Shown here: in pieces, positions 1 through 12,610 of the stretch | Position numbering within the stretch: the stretch's first letter is position 1 | How the letters are laid out: each line of letters starts with the position of its first letter | Assembly (NCBI GenBank): GCA_019914945.1 | Contig: CM034102.1 | Coordinates: 17,881,707-17,945,706, forward strand | Origin: Typha latifolia | Taxonomy: Eukaryota; Streptophyta; Magnoliopsida; Poales; Typhaceae | Direction: 5' to 3' | Length of the DNA stretch: 64,000 nt | Program-made: the position numbers and the translations under genes | The notes under the pieces: model-generated | What the model saw: the letters and a program-made list of their open reading frames with translations, nothing else | Databases searched by the model: none | What the model was told of the DNA's origin: nothing

Positions 1-62
1 TTAGATTGTTCTTATTTCTGAATATGTGGTAAACTAAGATACCTGTGTGCAATTTTGAGCAG

Positions 63-214
63 GAGAGATGCAAAAGGAGAGAGCTTTGAAGCTCCTAAAT
101 GCACATCCGTGTGGCTTCACACCGCAACACTCCAACAAACTGGGAAATGAGTTTCGCTTGTTCACCAACTACAATCCTGCGGAGAGACTAGGTGGCTGGG
201 AGACAATTGAATAG
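63..214 (+). CDS. Last exon of an unidentified gene (partial)
   Basis: A TTGAGCAG acceptor ends at 62. After it a frame stays open through an ATG at 68 to a TAG at 212-214, giving about 50 residues that include HPCGFTPQHSNKLGNEFRLF and end in GGWETIE. The composition looks like real protein rather than intron translation. The rest of the gene would lie left of the window. I do not recognise the family and assign no function. The ATG at 68 is probably internal. A polyadenylation region would lie in the AT-rich stretch after 214. The call rests only on the acceptor and the open frame, so it may be wrong. Confidence 0.35.
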
Positions 215-621
215 ACATAAGCCTACATGTTTCATCAGTTACACTCCCAACAGTGGACTTGTCGAGATGTATGAGAAAAGGCAGCATCATATTTGGTTAT
301 TCAGAGAACAGCTACTTTTCCTTTCTCTTCTTAATTGGAAGAACATCTATTTTACTGCTAATGTGTACTCTCGATTGTTTTGATGTATCAATGAACTTAA
401 CAGTTGTTATATATGTTTTACAAATCCTCTGCCTCGACATAATTAGGAGTTGTAAATTTACTTCCTTCTCCGTTTACACACGCTAATTTACACATGATTA
501 ATATATATATACATCATACAAACTGTGAGAACGTTTATTTAGGACTCTAGAACACTGCCCTCTCAAGTGTCAACTCATATAATACAAGTGCTAAGCCATT
601 AGATTTAGGGGGGAACCCAAG
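215..621. other. Intergenic: two 3' flanks facing each other
   Basis: AT-rich sequence between the putative terminal exon on the plus strand and the stop codon of the universal stress protein gene on the minus strand. It should hold both 3' untranslated regions. I see no further gene, RNA or repeat. Confidence 0.5.
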
Positions 622-1792
622 TTACTGTTGATCTGATCTAGGTGGCTTCACTATAAGGACGGGGCATCTTGCATGATGTGCCACGTAATCGCTTACGCTG
701 CCCAGCAGTGCCCTGCAAGGTGCAAGGGAGTACGATGCAATTAATGACAGCGAGTTTATGGTGTTCATCCACTCGATATGAAGTTTCTTAACAATGAACA
801 AGAAGAAGAAGAAAAAAAGAAGGGTAGATCGAACAAGAGAACTTGTCAGTTACCTCTTGATTTTGCCGAGACCACGACTTCCAACTACAAGAAGATCAGC
901 TTGCATTTGCTCTACGGCTTGACAGATCGCATCCTTCGTATCACCATCCACAACGGCTGCATCTGCAGTGACCTACAATTAAAAGATCCAATATCCACTG
1001 AGATATATATTTGCTTTATATATCCAAATTAATCACTGTCTTAAAAACAAGATAAGGTTCTACAGATCTAAAGACGTAAAACTTCTATATGTATATGCCC
1101 ATTGTTTCCAAAATTTTAGCTAGTGTTAATCGACATAAATAAAAAAACAGCAGGCAATTATAATTTACCTCCCTCTCTTGGCAAACTTGCATTGCTCGGG
1201 AAATAACATTCTTAGTGTTCTGTTCCTGAGCCTTCCTTATGGAATCCACCACTGAAGATGTGGCATAAATAGCTACATTATATATGATAGGACGAATTAA
1301 TATTAAAAGTGATTATGAAGAAAACCTGGAAGAAATAATTGAAGGGAAAAAAAGGTCATAAAATAATAGTCCTGTGTAGTGATATGTCTTGGAAACAGAT
1401 TTTGGGATGCGTTAAAGCAAGCATATAGTGTTCTTGCCTAAACGATGACTTGTATAAGAAGTAGGTAATTAAAAGTGTGAAGAGAAGATGGGGCGTATAA
1501 ATTTACATCCAAATGGAGTACCATGTCCAGCAACAGGATAGACGAAGTTCTCAACTGCATGTTGAGCGTGGAGAATAACGAGATTGCGATTGGGAACTAG
1601 TACTACTTGATCAGTTCTGGTCTTCAATTTAAAGAGATGGTCGATGGTCCAGGTCAACGCATAAAAGCTCCCATCGCTTTCATCCACGGCCACCACCACC
1701 TTCATCGCGGCTGCCTTCTCCTGCTCACTACTACTCCTCGCCACCTCCCTCTCTTCCATTTTATGTACCTCCGCCTCGCTTGGCTCCTCCAT
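622..1792 (-). CDS. Universal stress protein A-like protein, 4 exons
   Basis: Exons on the minus strand are 1507-1792, 1169-1272, 854-972 and 622-712, giving 199 residues with all phases consistent. The Usp fold starts near residue 29 (MKVVVAVDESDGSFYALTWT). It ends with GSRGLGKIKRALLGS followed by VSDYVAHHARCPVLIVK, which fits the G-2x-G-9x-G-S ATP-binding motif of the MJ0577 type exactly. Family knowledge: such proteins bind ATP and respond to hypoxia, drought and other stress; the physiological partner is usually unknown. The first 28 residues are a charged extension (MEEPSEAEVHKMEERE) upstream of the domain, and a methionine at residue 30 could be an alternative start. The length matches small one-domain plant USPs. 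No defect is visible, so I expect an active gene. Confidence 0.88.
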
Positions 1793-3102
1793 GTGTATGT
1801 ATGTAGTTCTATATATTATTTAGCTGGCTCTAACTTTAATTTACCATGCATCTAGCTAGCTGTATATATATATTCGTTATTACTCAAGGTAGACGATGAA
1901 TCCTCTTAAACTTGGCTGCTGTACGCGTGTCTTTAATATGGTACACTCTAGATATATATACGTGTTAAACAAATGCCTTCTCTCTTATAGATAGAGCTCA
2001 GCAATGCGGCCGGAGGAATTAACCGTTGTTATCCAATCGAGTTAAAAGTTTTAACTGCATGCAGTCTTCTTTTACTTTTACTCACACGTACGTATGGCTT
2101 GATTGCTATTATTTCTCAGCAAAAACTCATCTTTCTTTATAGTTTAGTATAAATTTGATCATGGTCAATATTTGTACGTACGTGCTGAGTAGAGGGCATT
2201 TGTCCAGTGCATGTTGTTGATATATTCGGATTATATTTACGCGTGTCATCTGTCACTGCAATTCCTTCCTCTCTGCGAATTAATACGAATGCACGGTAGA
2301 ATTTTACTTCATTGCTGATGGGACTACTTCCCTAGCTTCCAGAGGTAGAATTTTAGATGGATCTTGAAGCGCTTCAGATATGTATACGTACATAATTCAA
2401 AGAAGAAAGAACCATTAATTTATTATGACTTGGATGAATGCTTCTCCTTGTCTATCCTTCTCTAAAATGTCTTTCAAGGGGCTCTGAATAAATCAATCTA
2501 ATTAATAAAATGTTCTTTCTTTGGTACTCGGAGGTATAGACTTCCATCGTGCTGTGCTGGCAGGACTCTCTAGGCTTCTTTTTTTCTTCTTAATAATTTG
2601 CATTGACCCAGGATTTGGGCCCAGAAATGCATGGCCCACCCTCATCTGGCCACAATATCTATCATATTTTATACATAAAATATGATTTTCAATAAGAAAC
2701 AAATAAAGAGTTTTTCTCCATAAAAATATAAAAATTGTCTCAAATATTTACCTCTATCCGACTTTTTTTTAAAAACATTTATATAGCTCCTCATGTAATA
2801 ATTATCCACCTGTACGTGCCACATCGGACTCTCTAGCTTCTAAAGTTCCAGGTATACTCCACTTTGTCCCCTCCCATTCTTCCACTTAACCGTTCCAAAA
2901 TCCCCAAAATACCCCTAGTATAAATTTGATCTCCGGACTCTGCCCGACCAGGCTCTTTCGATTCGGTGGCGTCGTTCGCTGCCGAGTGTCCAGCCGGTTT
3001 ATTCTTCTTCTTCCTCCTCCACCGCTGTCGATTAACGTCCTCCGTCGCCGCCGCTTCGTCTCGAATCCGTTCCTCCCTCTGCCTTCCCCGCCTACCCCAT
3101 CC
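1793..3102. other. Intergenic between USP promoter and UBP12-like relic
   Basis: Holds the upstream region of the USP gene (AT-rich, several TATATATA runs near 1862-1870 and 1953-1960) and, from about 2880, a pyrimidine-rich GC-richer stretch that looks like the old 5' leader of the UBP12-like pseudogene. No other coding signal is visible on either strand. Confidence 0.5.
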
Positions 3103-4630
3103 ATGACTATAATGGCTCCTCACCCACTCGGTGTAAGTATTCTTTCGATCACTGTTACCTCCCCGATCCTTCTCCTTAGCGACATCAACCGATTTGTTCA
3201 CCTGATATTCTCATTTCTCCTCTTCGCTCGGTCTCTTACTCGGCCTGCTTGTTGCGTTCTTCGACGATGTTTTGCTGTAATTATTCTGTTTTCCTAGGTT
3301 TCCTGCTGTTTTTTTAACACGATTAATTTGGTTTGATCGGTGCCCATTGCCCCGGTAATTCTCTTTTTACGGTCTTGTATTGTGTTGTGAAGGTTTTATT
3401 TTGCTGGATCCAATCTCTTCTTCATTCTTCGTTTACTTTTTGCAGCAGGAGGATGACAGATGTTGGTCCCGCACCAGGAGTCGGCTGATGGAGCGCAGCC
3501 GATGGAAAGTAAACAAATCTTCTCATTTCGATGTTTTTTTGGTCTTTAGAAGCACTCTACCTCTCGTTGGATTTTGGAGTTTGTAGTAGTTTCCCTGTGA
3601 AAATAGCAGTTTTTGTACCAGTATTCTCTGACTTTATTGTGTTCTGATTAGAAAGTTTTCGTTATTCACCCATTCACTCCTTTTATTGTTCTTGTTTTGC
3701 ATTTTTCAGTAGCTCAACCGGAAGCTGCCAGTACTGCTGAGAACAAACAGGTGGAGGATCCTCCGACCTCTAGGTTCACGTGGACCATTTAGAATTTCGC
3801 CAGGTTGAATACAAAGAAGCATTACTCGGAAGTATTTATTGTCGGCGGTTACAAATGGTAAGTAGATGCCTTTGCTGTCCGTGGTTTTTCACCATTGCCA
3901 GGAATGGTAAAAATCGCACTTCATGAATGATCCTGTAAGGCGAGTGCTGATGTTTCCTAAGGGGAACAATGTAGACCACTTGTCTATGTACCTTGATGTT
4001 GCCGATTCAGCAACCTCGCCATGTGGGTGGAGCAGATATGCTCAGTTCAGCTTGGCTGTGATTAATCAAATCCACAACAAGTATACGATACGAAAAGGTA
4101 TCTCTTTTCTGATCTGATTGTTTTTGAAGGTTGTTCTCTTTCAGCTCACGCCAGATACTATCTTGCTATGAGTTTTTGTAAATTGTTAGTGGTGGTCTGG
4201 TGGAAGTTGCATGCCATTGCTTCCGGATATGATTTTGCATTTTTTACTTTTCTGGATTTATCTTAGTGGATTAACTACAAGGCAGCCGTCTTTATACTAT
4301 TTACAGAAGAGAGAATTTTGTCATGCAACTTTTATATATATCTTTTCAAAGAATTCCTTTAGTCCCTTGCATTGCAAATTCCTAACTATATAAAGAAAGC
4401 GCTGAATAAGATAGTGGAAACATCCTTATGAGTTTTACGGTGCTATTTACGAGTTGGAGCATCTCTTCAGCAACTGGCTCACATCATAGCAGTTTGTAAG
4501 GTGCTCTTTTTGGCTTGTGTTACTGTACGTGCAATTTCCGCTTGAACACACGTATCGGCACCTCTCCTTCACAATATTCTGACTAGATACGGAGAACAAT
4601 ATGAATTCAACTATGATCTGGGCATTTTCT

Positions 4631-4946
4631 GATGTGAACCGGGTCAGATCGGATCATATCATGAGGATATTGGGCTCGATGGATCAAGCCTATTTATCTT
4701 TTAATTGATTTATATTTATGTAAACTCTTAAAGCAAGTCTAGTTAAGTCATGTAAGCCATTAAGACAAGTTCAATTAAGTCATTTAAGCCTCTAAGACAG
4801 ATCTTAGTTTGAATTGTATAAGCCTTTAGGGCTAAGTCCGACTAGGATTCATTATACCCGACCTCTATATATAGAGGAATTAAGTTTTTTTATTTATTAA
4901 TCCAAGTATCCAAGCATTGAGAACTTTTTTTTCTATACCAGTTTCA
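4631..4946 (+). mobile_element. Possible solo LTR in a pseudogene intron
   Basis: The block starts TGATGTGAACC, ends CAGTTTCA, and holds a TATA-like CTCTATATATAGAGG near 4862-4876 followed by an AT-rich tract, the layout of an LTR promoter. Repeated short phrases (AAGTCA-GTAAGCC-TTAAGACA) fill the middle. No matching 5-bp target duplication was found at the edges, so the boundaries and the identity are uncertain. Confidence 0.22.
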
Positions 4947-5885
4947 TGGTAGCTACGCATAAAAGAATGTTATGGTACATATTTTAGCAAGATAAGTTCC
5001 ATAAATTAAATGAAATGGTTCTAAAATTGCTTTTTAAACTTGCACGGGAGTAATTTCGACTGTCGACTAAATTGTTTTGAAGTTGTCATCCATTTGTGCT
5101 ATTTTGACTAGGTTACTAGGCAATATACTTGAAGAATTTAATAGACATTGTATTTTGCAGTAGCTCATTGGAACATTTATTCGTAATAGGAGGTATAGAA
5201 GATTTATTTTTAATTTGTTTCACATTGAATCTGTAACTCTTTCTCTTTCAGGAAGCTAGGAAAGGTGTTCTCTTCATTGATTTCCCCCCTGTTTTGCAGC
5301 TTCAGTTGAAACGCTTGGAATATGATTTTATGTGAGATTCTAGTCAAGGTTTGTGGTAACAGAGTGCATTTGTCTTTTCTCCCTTTTGGTGCCTTTTCTG
5401 TTTATCACGTTAAGCTCTTCAGGATAAGTGTTTCACTGGTACTAGTTATTTAATAAAAAGTAGCTGATCCCGATTTGGAAATTTGACCATCTTCTGTCTT
5501 TATTTCCTGTTGATCACCATAAGCCTTTGGATTTTCCACATTTTTTAATCTAGAAGTTCATGTAAACCTTATGCCTTACAGTAGTTCAATGTTAGAGTTA
5601 TGTAATAATCGAATAATAATATCACCAAATATTTTATATAAGAGATGCTCTTCAGTTCTTTGGATAAAGGGAAAATATGAATCTAATCATAGTCCTTTCA
5701 ACACGGTAGAAATGGAGTGCAAGAATCTAATTTGTCTAACTTGAATCTCTCTTCTTTTTTACATTCTTTATCCTCAACCATGAGCTTACTAGTTCTGAGG
5801 CTTGAGGATTGAAATCTCTCTTTGGCTTTGTAAAAAGTGCCTTCACTGTGGGAGCTCTCTGTTGGGATAGATTTTTGGTTGGGAT

Positions 5886-6635
5886 TAGGGGTGTAATCAA
5901 ACTGGATCGGTTAGATATGTACAAGAATTGAATCCAGACCCATTTAGATTTTTTGGATCCAGATTTGAATAAGATTTTAAATGGAAAGCTAAACATAATA
6001 TCAATATTCGAACCATTTATTGTCGAATCACTTTGAACTCAGGTTGGAGTCAAATACCAATTTGGACAATGGAATGATGGATTGAATTCGGATAGTATTT
6101 GAAGCACTTATATCAAAAAAAATCTGAGACATCATAAGATAGTAATTCACTGATAATTTATATCTTATTAACACAACATTTTTAATGTATTACCAAGAAT
6201 AAAAGACATTGTATGAATAAACATCATTGTTTAATATTGATCTACAACTTACCTTTCAATAGGTTTAAATGGGATTCTATTAGCCTTATATAATATTGAA
6301 TGTGTAGAATGTTGTTTTTCGTGATCAATGTGATACCATAAAAGCCCCTTCAATTCTTCTCACTTTCCCTTTATGGCTTAATCAAACGGCCATGATGGCA
6401 AGCATTGATGCATGAGGATGTCATAAAGAAGGATTTTAAACTATTGTAATTTACACTATGTCCATCGGAGCTCCAACAGATAGGCACAATGAAATTGGAT
6501 CCAACCGGATCTTGTAATTATGAAACCAAATCCAACCATTGAATGAACAGATCTGAGATTTTGTATCCGAATCCAAATTAAATGGATTTGGATTGTATTA
6601 TCCAACGGAAAATACGGATCTGTTACGCCTCCCCA
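5886..6635. mobile_element. Non-autonomous hAT-like element with long imperfect inverted ends
   Basis: The left end reads TAGGGGTGTAATCAAACTGG and the right end, read on the minus strand, TGGGGAGGCGTAACAGATCC. Further in, about 50 bp on the left (near 5927-5980) match the reverse complement of the right arm (near 6545-6600) with many differences: both contain AATCCA-CCCATTT/AAATGG and GGATCC/GGATTC phrases. TAGGGGTGTAA also opens the full hAT at 19146, so the family may be related. No coding sequence lies inside. The flanking 8 bp resemble each other only weakly, as expected of an old insertion. It sits in an intron of the UBP12-like relic. Confidence 0.45.
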
Positions 6636-9600
6636 AGTGGGGACCTCTAATGGAGCAAAGTGCAGTTTTGCCCATCTTATACTTAGGTCCATATGACAAT
6701 CCCTGCCCCCATGTAATTATTGTGTGTTGTTTTCCTGGATGTAAATTGAATGTTGGTTCTGTAAAACTAAACAGACCACTGTGTCTTTTGGAGCAGTGGC
6801 AATGCAAACAAATAATAGCCTCTTACTTGCCTGTTTATTTGCAACTTATTCTGACTGAATGAATCCTCCAATCAAGTTTGTCATGCATATAATGGTGCAC
6901 ATAAATGACCGCTACGAGTTCCCACTACAACTTGACCTTGATAGAGATAATGGCAGATATCTTTCTCCAGATGCTGATAGAAGGGTTCGCAACCTTTATA
7001 CCCTGCACAGGTAAGAATAGTAACAATCATTTAATCATTATCATGCACTACAATTTGATTTTCCTCCATCTTTTTATGTTTATCGAGTGAAAAGATTACC
7101 ACAACAATACTTTAAAAGTCTGGACTTGAACACGTGTTGCAGTTATGGTGCCTCCTTTTTAGATCTTATGGGTTCAAACTCAATGAACAATTTTGGGCCT
7201 GGCAAGGCTTCATAATTGTTGAATCACGTGAATGTTTTTTTGATTAATAATTGCCAATCTGATAACACTTCATGGATGTTTTTACATGAATGCTTCTTGA
7301 TTTATAATTCTCATCTTATTCAATCGTACTGTGCAGTATAACTTCGAACTTGAAATTAACTTTAACTTTCTTCTCATAACCTCATGCAGTGTTCTTGTTC
7401 ACAGTGGTGGGGTGCATGGTGGACACTACTTTGCTTTTATACGGCCAACTCTTTCTGATCAGTGGTATGCAGCTTGTAGGAGTTATTGTTGATGTTTATA
7501 CAAGTGAAATCACATCATGTTATGAACAGCCTTTTTTTGTACAATTATCGATCTTTTGTGATAAAAATGTCAACACCTCTCTGTGCAATCATTTCATGTG
7601 CTAGTTAACTTTTATATTTTGGTAGAGAGTAAATTCATTCTCATTTTACTTTGAAAATAAATAACTTAGATAATCTCTGTTAGTCTGTTATGTATCTTTG
7701 TCATATATATGTCACAAGATGACTGCATCTATTAAAGCAATGAGTGCATGCTTTATTGATTTAAAAGTTTTGCAACTTATACAGAGGTGCATCTTCAACA
7801 GTAATGAAGGTTCTTCTATTTCAGGTTTAAATTTGATGATGAGCGGGTCACAAAAGAAGATGTGAAGAGAGCACTGGAAGAGCAATACGGTGGTGAGGAA
7901 GAGGTGATTTCCTTAAGCCAAGACCGACTATATCAGGAACACCCCCCTCCCCCGCTTTTTTTTTGCTTCTTTTAAGTATTGTATCTGACTCTCGATATGT
8001 CTTTCATTATGCTTGGAGCAGTTACCTCAGGTAAATCCTGGTATCAATAACACTCCATTCAAATTTACAAAATACTCAAATGCATACATGCTTGTTTATA
8101 TTCGTGAGAGCAATAAGGAGAAAATAATATGCAATGTGGACGAGAAGGATATCGCTGAGCACCTAAAGGTAATAAAAGAGTTCATCAAAGTTTGAAAAGG
8201 TACTACTCATACATGAACCACATATAATAAGCAGAACATAAATTTTTAGGTTGAAAAAAGAACAAGAAGAGAAAGAACACAAGAAGGAAAAAGCTGAAGA
8301 TCACCTTTACACAATCATAAAGGTACATTCTTATTGATTTTTGGTGTCTTGGTTTCTCATTATTTTCTTTCCCCTCTTCTGTAGTTTCTTGATAAGCCTT
8401 TTAAATTAATCTAGGTTGCTCGAGATGAGGACTTGGCTGATCAGATTGGAAGGGATATTTATTTTGACTTGGTGGACCATGATAAAGTCCGTAGCTTTCG
8501 AATTCAGAAACATCTGCCTTTTAACATTGTTAAGGTAGTGCTTCTTGGAATTCTTCTTCTCAGACTTTTGGTTTCATCATGTTCTCTAATAAGTAATGAA
8601 GATATATTAATATCTCGGCACTTGGAGCTTCCATAATTTGATGTCATTTGACAAAGTCAATGAAATGTCATAGGTTGCCTTATCTTTAGTTTGACCTTTG
8701 TTCATTTGAAATTTTGAAGTGTGAAATTGCTTCAGTGCATGGTAAATATGAAGTTGCATAAGGTATATGGCATTAATATGTTTTTCTTGCCTTTTAAACT
8801 TGACAACTAATTCTTCTAACATCTTCAAACCCTCAGAAGGATATCAATCACATCTTGCCTAATTCTTACTACTTTGTTAGTGTGTGCACTGTGCTAGACT
8901 AGATAGTATTAGGTGAGGAGCAGCCGAAATGGACCAAAACCGTGAAAACCTACCTGAAGCTATACTTAATCTTTTTTAAAATGGATTATGAGAGAGAGGA
9001 GAAGGGGCTCTAGTCTTTGTTTATGATCTTAAGTGTCTTTACGCCTCAACCTTTGCTGGTGGCAAAGAATATTTGGTTCGATGAGTAGCAGCGATACCAG
9101 AGACAATTCTGGGACCTTCAACGGGGGGAGCATAATGCTGTCCAATCAGTTACCCCATTTTGAAACTGCATTTCAGAGCTTTAAAGGTCAGAAATTGGGA
9201 AAACAGTGAGAAATAAAAGTTGTAACTCCTTTTGTCTTCTTTCCAAAGGGCCTATGAACACCTGAGTCGGAGTTATGATCAAATGAAGAGCTAGGTGTCA
9301 ATTGCTTTCCAGCTTCCCAGAACAGCCTTTTAATTTTTGAAGTTACTATAAAATGATAAATTAATTTAGAAGTTTAAACATTTCACATGTCCCCAGATTC
9401 ATGGTTTGGATTGGAGTTTGAGTTTTTATTCTAAAAGTGGATTTACCATTGGGACTAATGGTTACTAAAACTTTGAAGAATGACAGTAGTGGAGAATGAA
9501 GCAGAAATTCTGTTAATATACAGTTTGGACTAATGGCTTCGTTATTGTTGGTGTAATCTTTCCCTGAACTCTAAGATTTAAGATATTGGCTGCTTCTAGT

Positions 9601-10194
9601 TTCACTTTTCATTTTTTCTATATCCTACACTCTTTATATTGCCCTCCATTCTTTGTTGTTATAAGTACTATACTTCATATCTATTTTTGTTTTTCAACAT
9701 TGAAGTCTTTCACAGGATGATGTGGCCAAGGAATTTGGCATCCCTGTGCAGTTTCAGCGTTTCTGGTTGTGGGCTAAGCGGCAAAACCATACGTACCGTC
9801 CCAACAGGCCATTGGGTCCTCAGGAAGAAGCTCAATCTATATGTAAAATTGAGCTAGTATCCATTTTCCTTGGTAATTAATCTGTATGTCAAATAAGGCA
9901 CATAACCCTGAACTCAAGTTGTTATTAGAAGTGGAGCTTGGCATAGTAACAGTTATATATGGCGGTTGAAATAGTTTCTGCTTTTGTTTTAGGCTTCAAC
10001 ACTTTTCCAAAGCAGTTTTGAGACCTCAAACTTCTGAATATTGTGTTTCCTTTGTATATTTTGCTGGATTATCGACCTCTTCCTCCACCTGATAAAACTA
10101 AGGAAGATATACTTCTTTTTATCAAGTTGTATGATCCTAAAAGGGAAGAGCTTCGGTACTTACTTGTCTTTCATAATCAAGTTATATTTTCTAT

Positions 10195-10625
10195 CCATGG
10201 ATGGTTGTGCCGGTCGGCATAATGCGTGCCAGTCGGAACTTGCCTTGCCAATGACGTATCGGCACATGGCACGAGAGGGTGTCGCATGACATCCCTTATA
10301 GTAGCTTTGCCACTCGCCATCTATATCATCGTTGCTCGTTGCTCGCTGAGTCGCTACTGTCGCTCACTACCGCTCTCTTTCTCTCTCTACCTTTCTTATT
10401 CCTCCCTCAGGCTAGGGCACCCGACGGGGGGTGCGAGTGGCACGATCTCGAGCGGCGGCGAGCGGTGAAGGGTGAAGGTTAAAGGTGAGTAGTTCCTTAC
10501 CTTTTTCACTACCTCTCTTATGGTATATACCGACAAGTTCTAAGGCACGTGTCATGCCGTGCCGGCCTGTGATTGGCACGGTTCATGCCTGTGACACGGC
10601 CATCATTGTTTTTATCCTTCTTTTC
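10195..10625. repeat. GC-rich inserted repeat in a pseudogene intron
   Basis: A GC-rich block interrupts an otherwise AT-rich intron between the exon ending at about 10158 (KTKEDILLFIKLYDPKREEL) and the exon starting at about 10650 (RYVGRLFIKG). GGCACG/CGTGCC motifs recur at both ends (around 10209-10275 and 10540-10605), partly palindromic, for example GCACGTGTCATGCCGTGCC at 10543-10561. The family is not recognised and no target duplication was identified. Confidence 0.4.
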
Positions 10626-12239
10626 TTCTGTAATTTCTCTCTCCACAGATATGTTGGAAGGCTCTTTATCAAGGGACTAGGAAAACCAGCAGAAATTCTA
10701 ATAAAATTGAACGAAATGGCTGGTTTTTCACTAAATGAAGAAATTGAACTCTACGAGGTCAGTGCATCTAAGAGAAATTGTTTCTTAAAGAGAAGAGAAA
10801 TATTTAATGCTCCTAGTACATTCTTTTTCACATGAACTTAAGTTCTTCAAGTGGTACTATTCCTTCTCTTTATATATGCTAGGATTCAATTTCAACGAAA
10901 TCTTTCAATTTCTTATTGTACTATGTTTGTAGATTTGAGGAAAAAAAACTGAAGTTTATGCTGCTAAATTGCTAATATGCCTTTCCTGTGAATGAAAACA
11001 TAATTAAAATTTTTTCTCCTCAATAATGTGCAGGAGATTAAGTTTGAGCCAAGTGTCATGTGTGAGCACATTGAAAAGAGACTCACGTTTCATTCTAGCC
11101 AGGTATAGTTTGATGATCAACAATGTTGAATATAATCAGACGAATTGTGTTTCTTCATAGTTGACCTTTCGTAGAATCTGTTCTTGACTTCTTTCTGTAG
11201 CTTGAAGATGGTGACATCATCTGTTATAAAAAATCCCCTTCACTTGAAAATAGGCAATTCTGCTATCGGGATGTGCCATCATTTTTGGAGTATGTTCATA
11301 GCCGACAGGTATTATGGTTGAGTTATATTGCTAACCTATATTCTCAAATTCCCTCCCATTGGATGTTTTAATTTTTTTTTTCTATTTGTATAGTGATGAG
11401 TTATTTTAAATTTTTGTTTTTTACTTTTGCTTGCCCCTAGTGACATTGTGAACTCCAATTAAGGCACAGCAATTATACAAGTAATGTTTTGTGAGATATA
11501 CTAGTTAGAGAGTAACTCTGTCCACAAATTTGCACAGGCACATCTCTTGCAATTTCAACAGTCATTGTTAAACACTTATCTGTGGCTGTGCATTATTATG
11601 AAACCTAAATGAAAATGATCTCAGAGATGTTGATTACAAGTATATAATATATATGCTATTCCAGAGGTATGAAGTTTGAGTCGACTTGAAGGTTGCAGAG
11701 AAGGAAGGATAATGCCAGAAAGGATTTGTGTGGAAACAATCAACAAAGATAGAACTTTATGGTTTACACTACCAAAATAAGTTAATGAGGACAAGAGGCT
11801 CATATATATTGGTTTCCAAGCCAAATTCTTGTGTTCCTTGCGGCATCATGGACAAACACATATCAGTAGATCATATTCTTGGATGGAGAGTAACTTCAAT
11901 GATAACATTGATAATTCAAGAATTTAAATAGAGTCGATACATCAACTGACGACTTGAGAGAGCTTTGGTTGCATATTAGAGGTGAAGATCTCCTTGAGTG
12001 GCATGTCTCAGTTAAGATTGCTAAAAGGGAGGCCTCTGAGTCAGGATTTCATGTTCCAACTTTTAGGCATATTATATCAAATTAAGACACTTTAGGTAGG
12101 AGAACAGGGAAGGTATGATTTGCAACTTGAATCTAATTCAGGATGTTTTGCTTCATGGTTTTGTACCCGTTAATTTTATTATACATGGATGGAGGTTGAT
12201 GGTGGACTTGTCAATTAAAGATTTCTGGTCTTAGAGACG

Positions 12240-12610
12240 ATAAACTTTTTAAAAACTTGCTCATTTGAGATGGGTATTTAATACTTATTATTTGAAGAGA
12301 TAGGCTACTGTTACAAGAGCAAAAGTCTTTTTGCTCATAGATTACTGGTTGTATACTTGTATGGTATTCATATACTTCCAACTTGATACTAATCTGACAA
12401 TATAGTTTGTTTTATTATCATCTAATCCAGGTGAGGAACTTCTTTACGGCTTGCTCATCTGTGATGAGCATTTGGTATTTATTAATTGGAGAGTCTGCTG
12501 TGTTGGTCTGATGGGACAACAAGAGCAGAAGTCAATGCTCATGGATAACTGGGTGTACGTTATACAACTTGATGCCTATCTGACAATAAAGTTTGTATCA
12601 TTATTATCAT
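12240..12610. repeat. Diverged tandem duplication of about 190 bp in an intron
   Basis: The segment around 12250-12425 and that around 12445-12610 share the phrase order TTGCTCAT-TGAG/GATG-GTATTTA, then ACAAGAGCA-AAGTC-TGCTCAT, TGGATAACTGG-like, CAACTTGAT, TCTGACAAT-A-AGTTTGT and ATTATCAT. The two copies differ by many substitutions and small gaps, so the duplication is old. No coding content. Confidence 0.55.
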
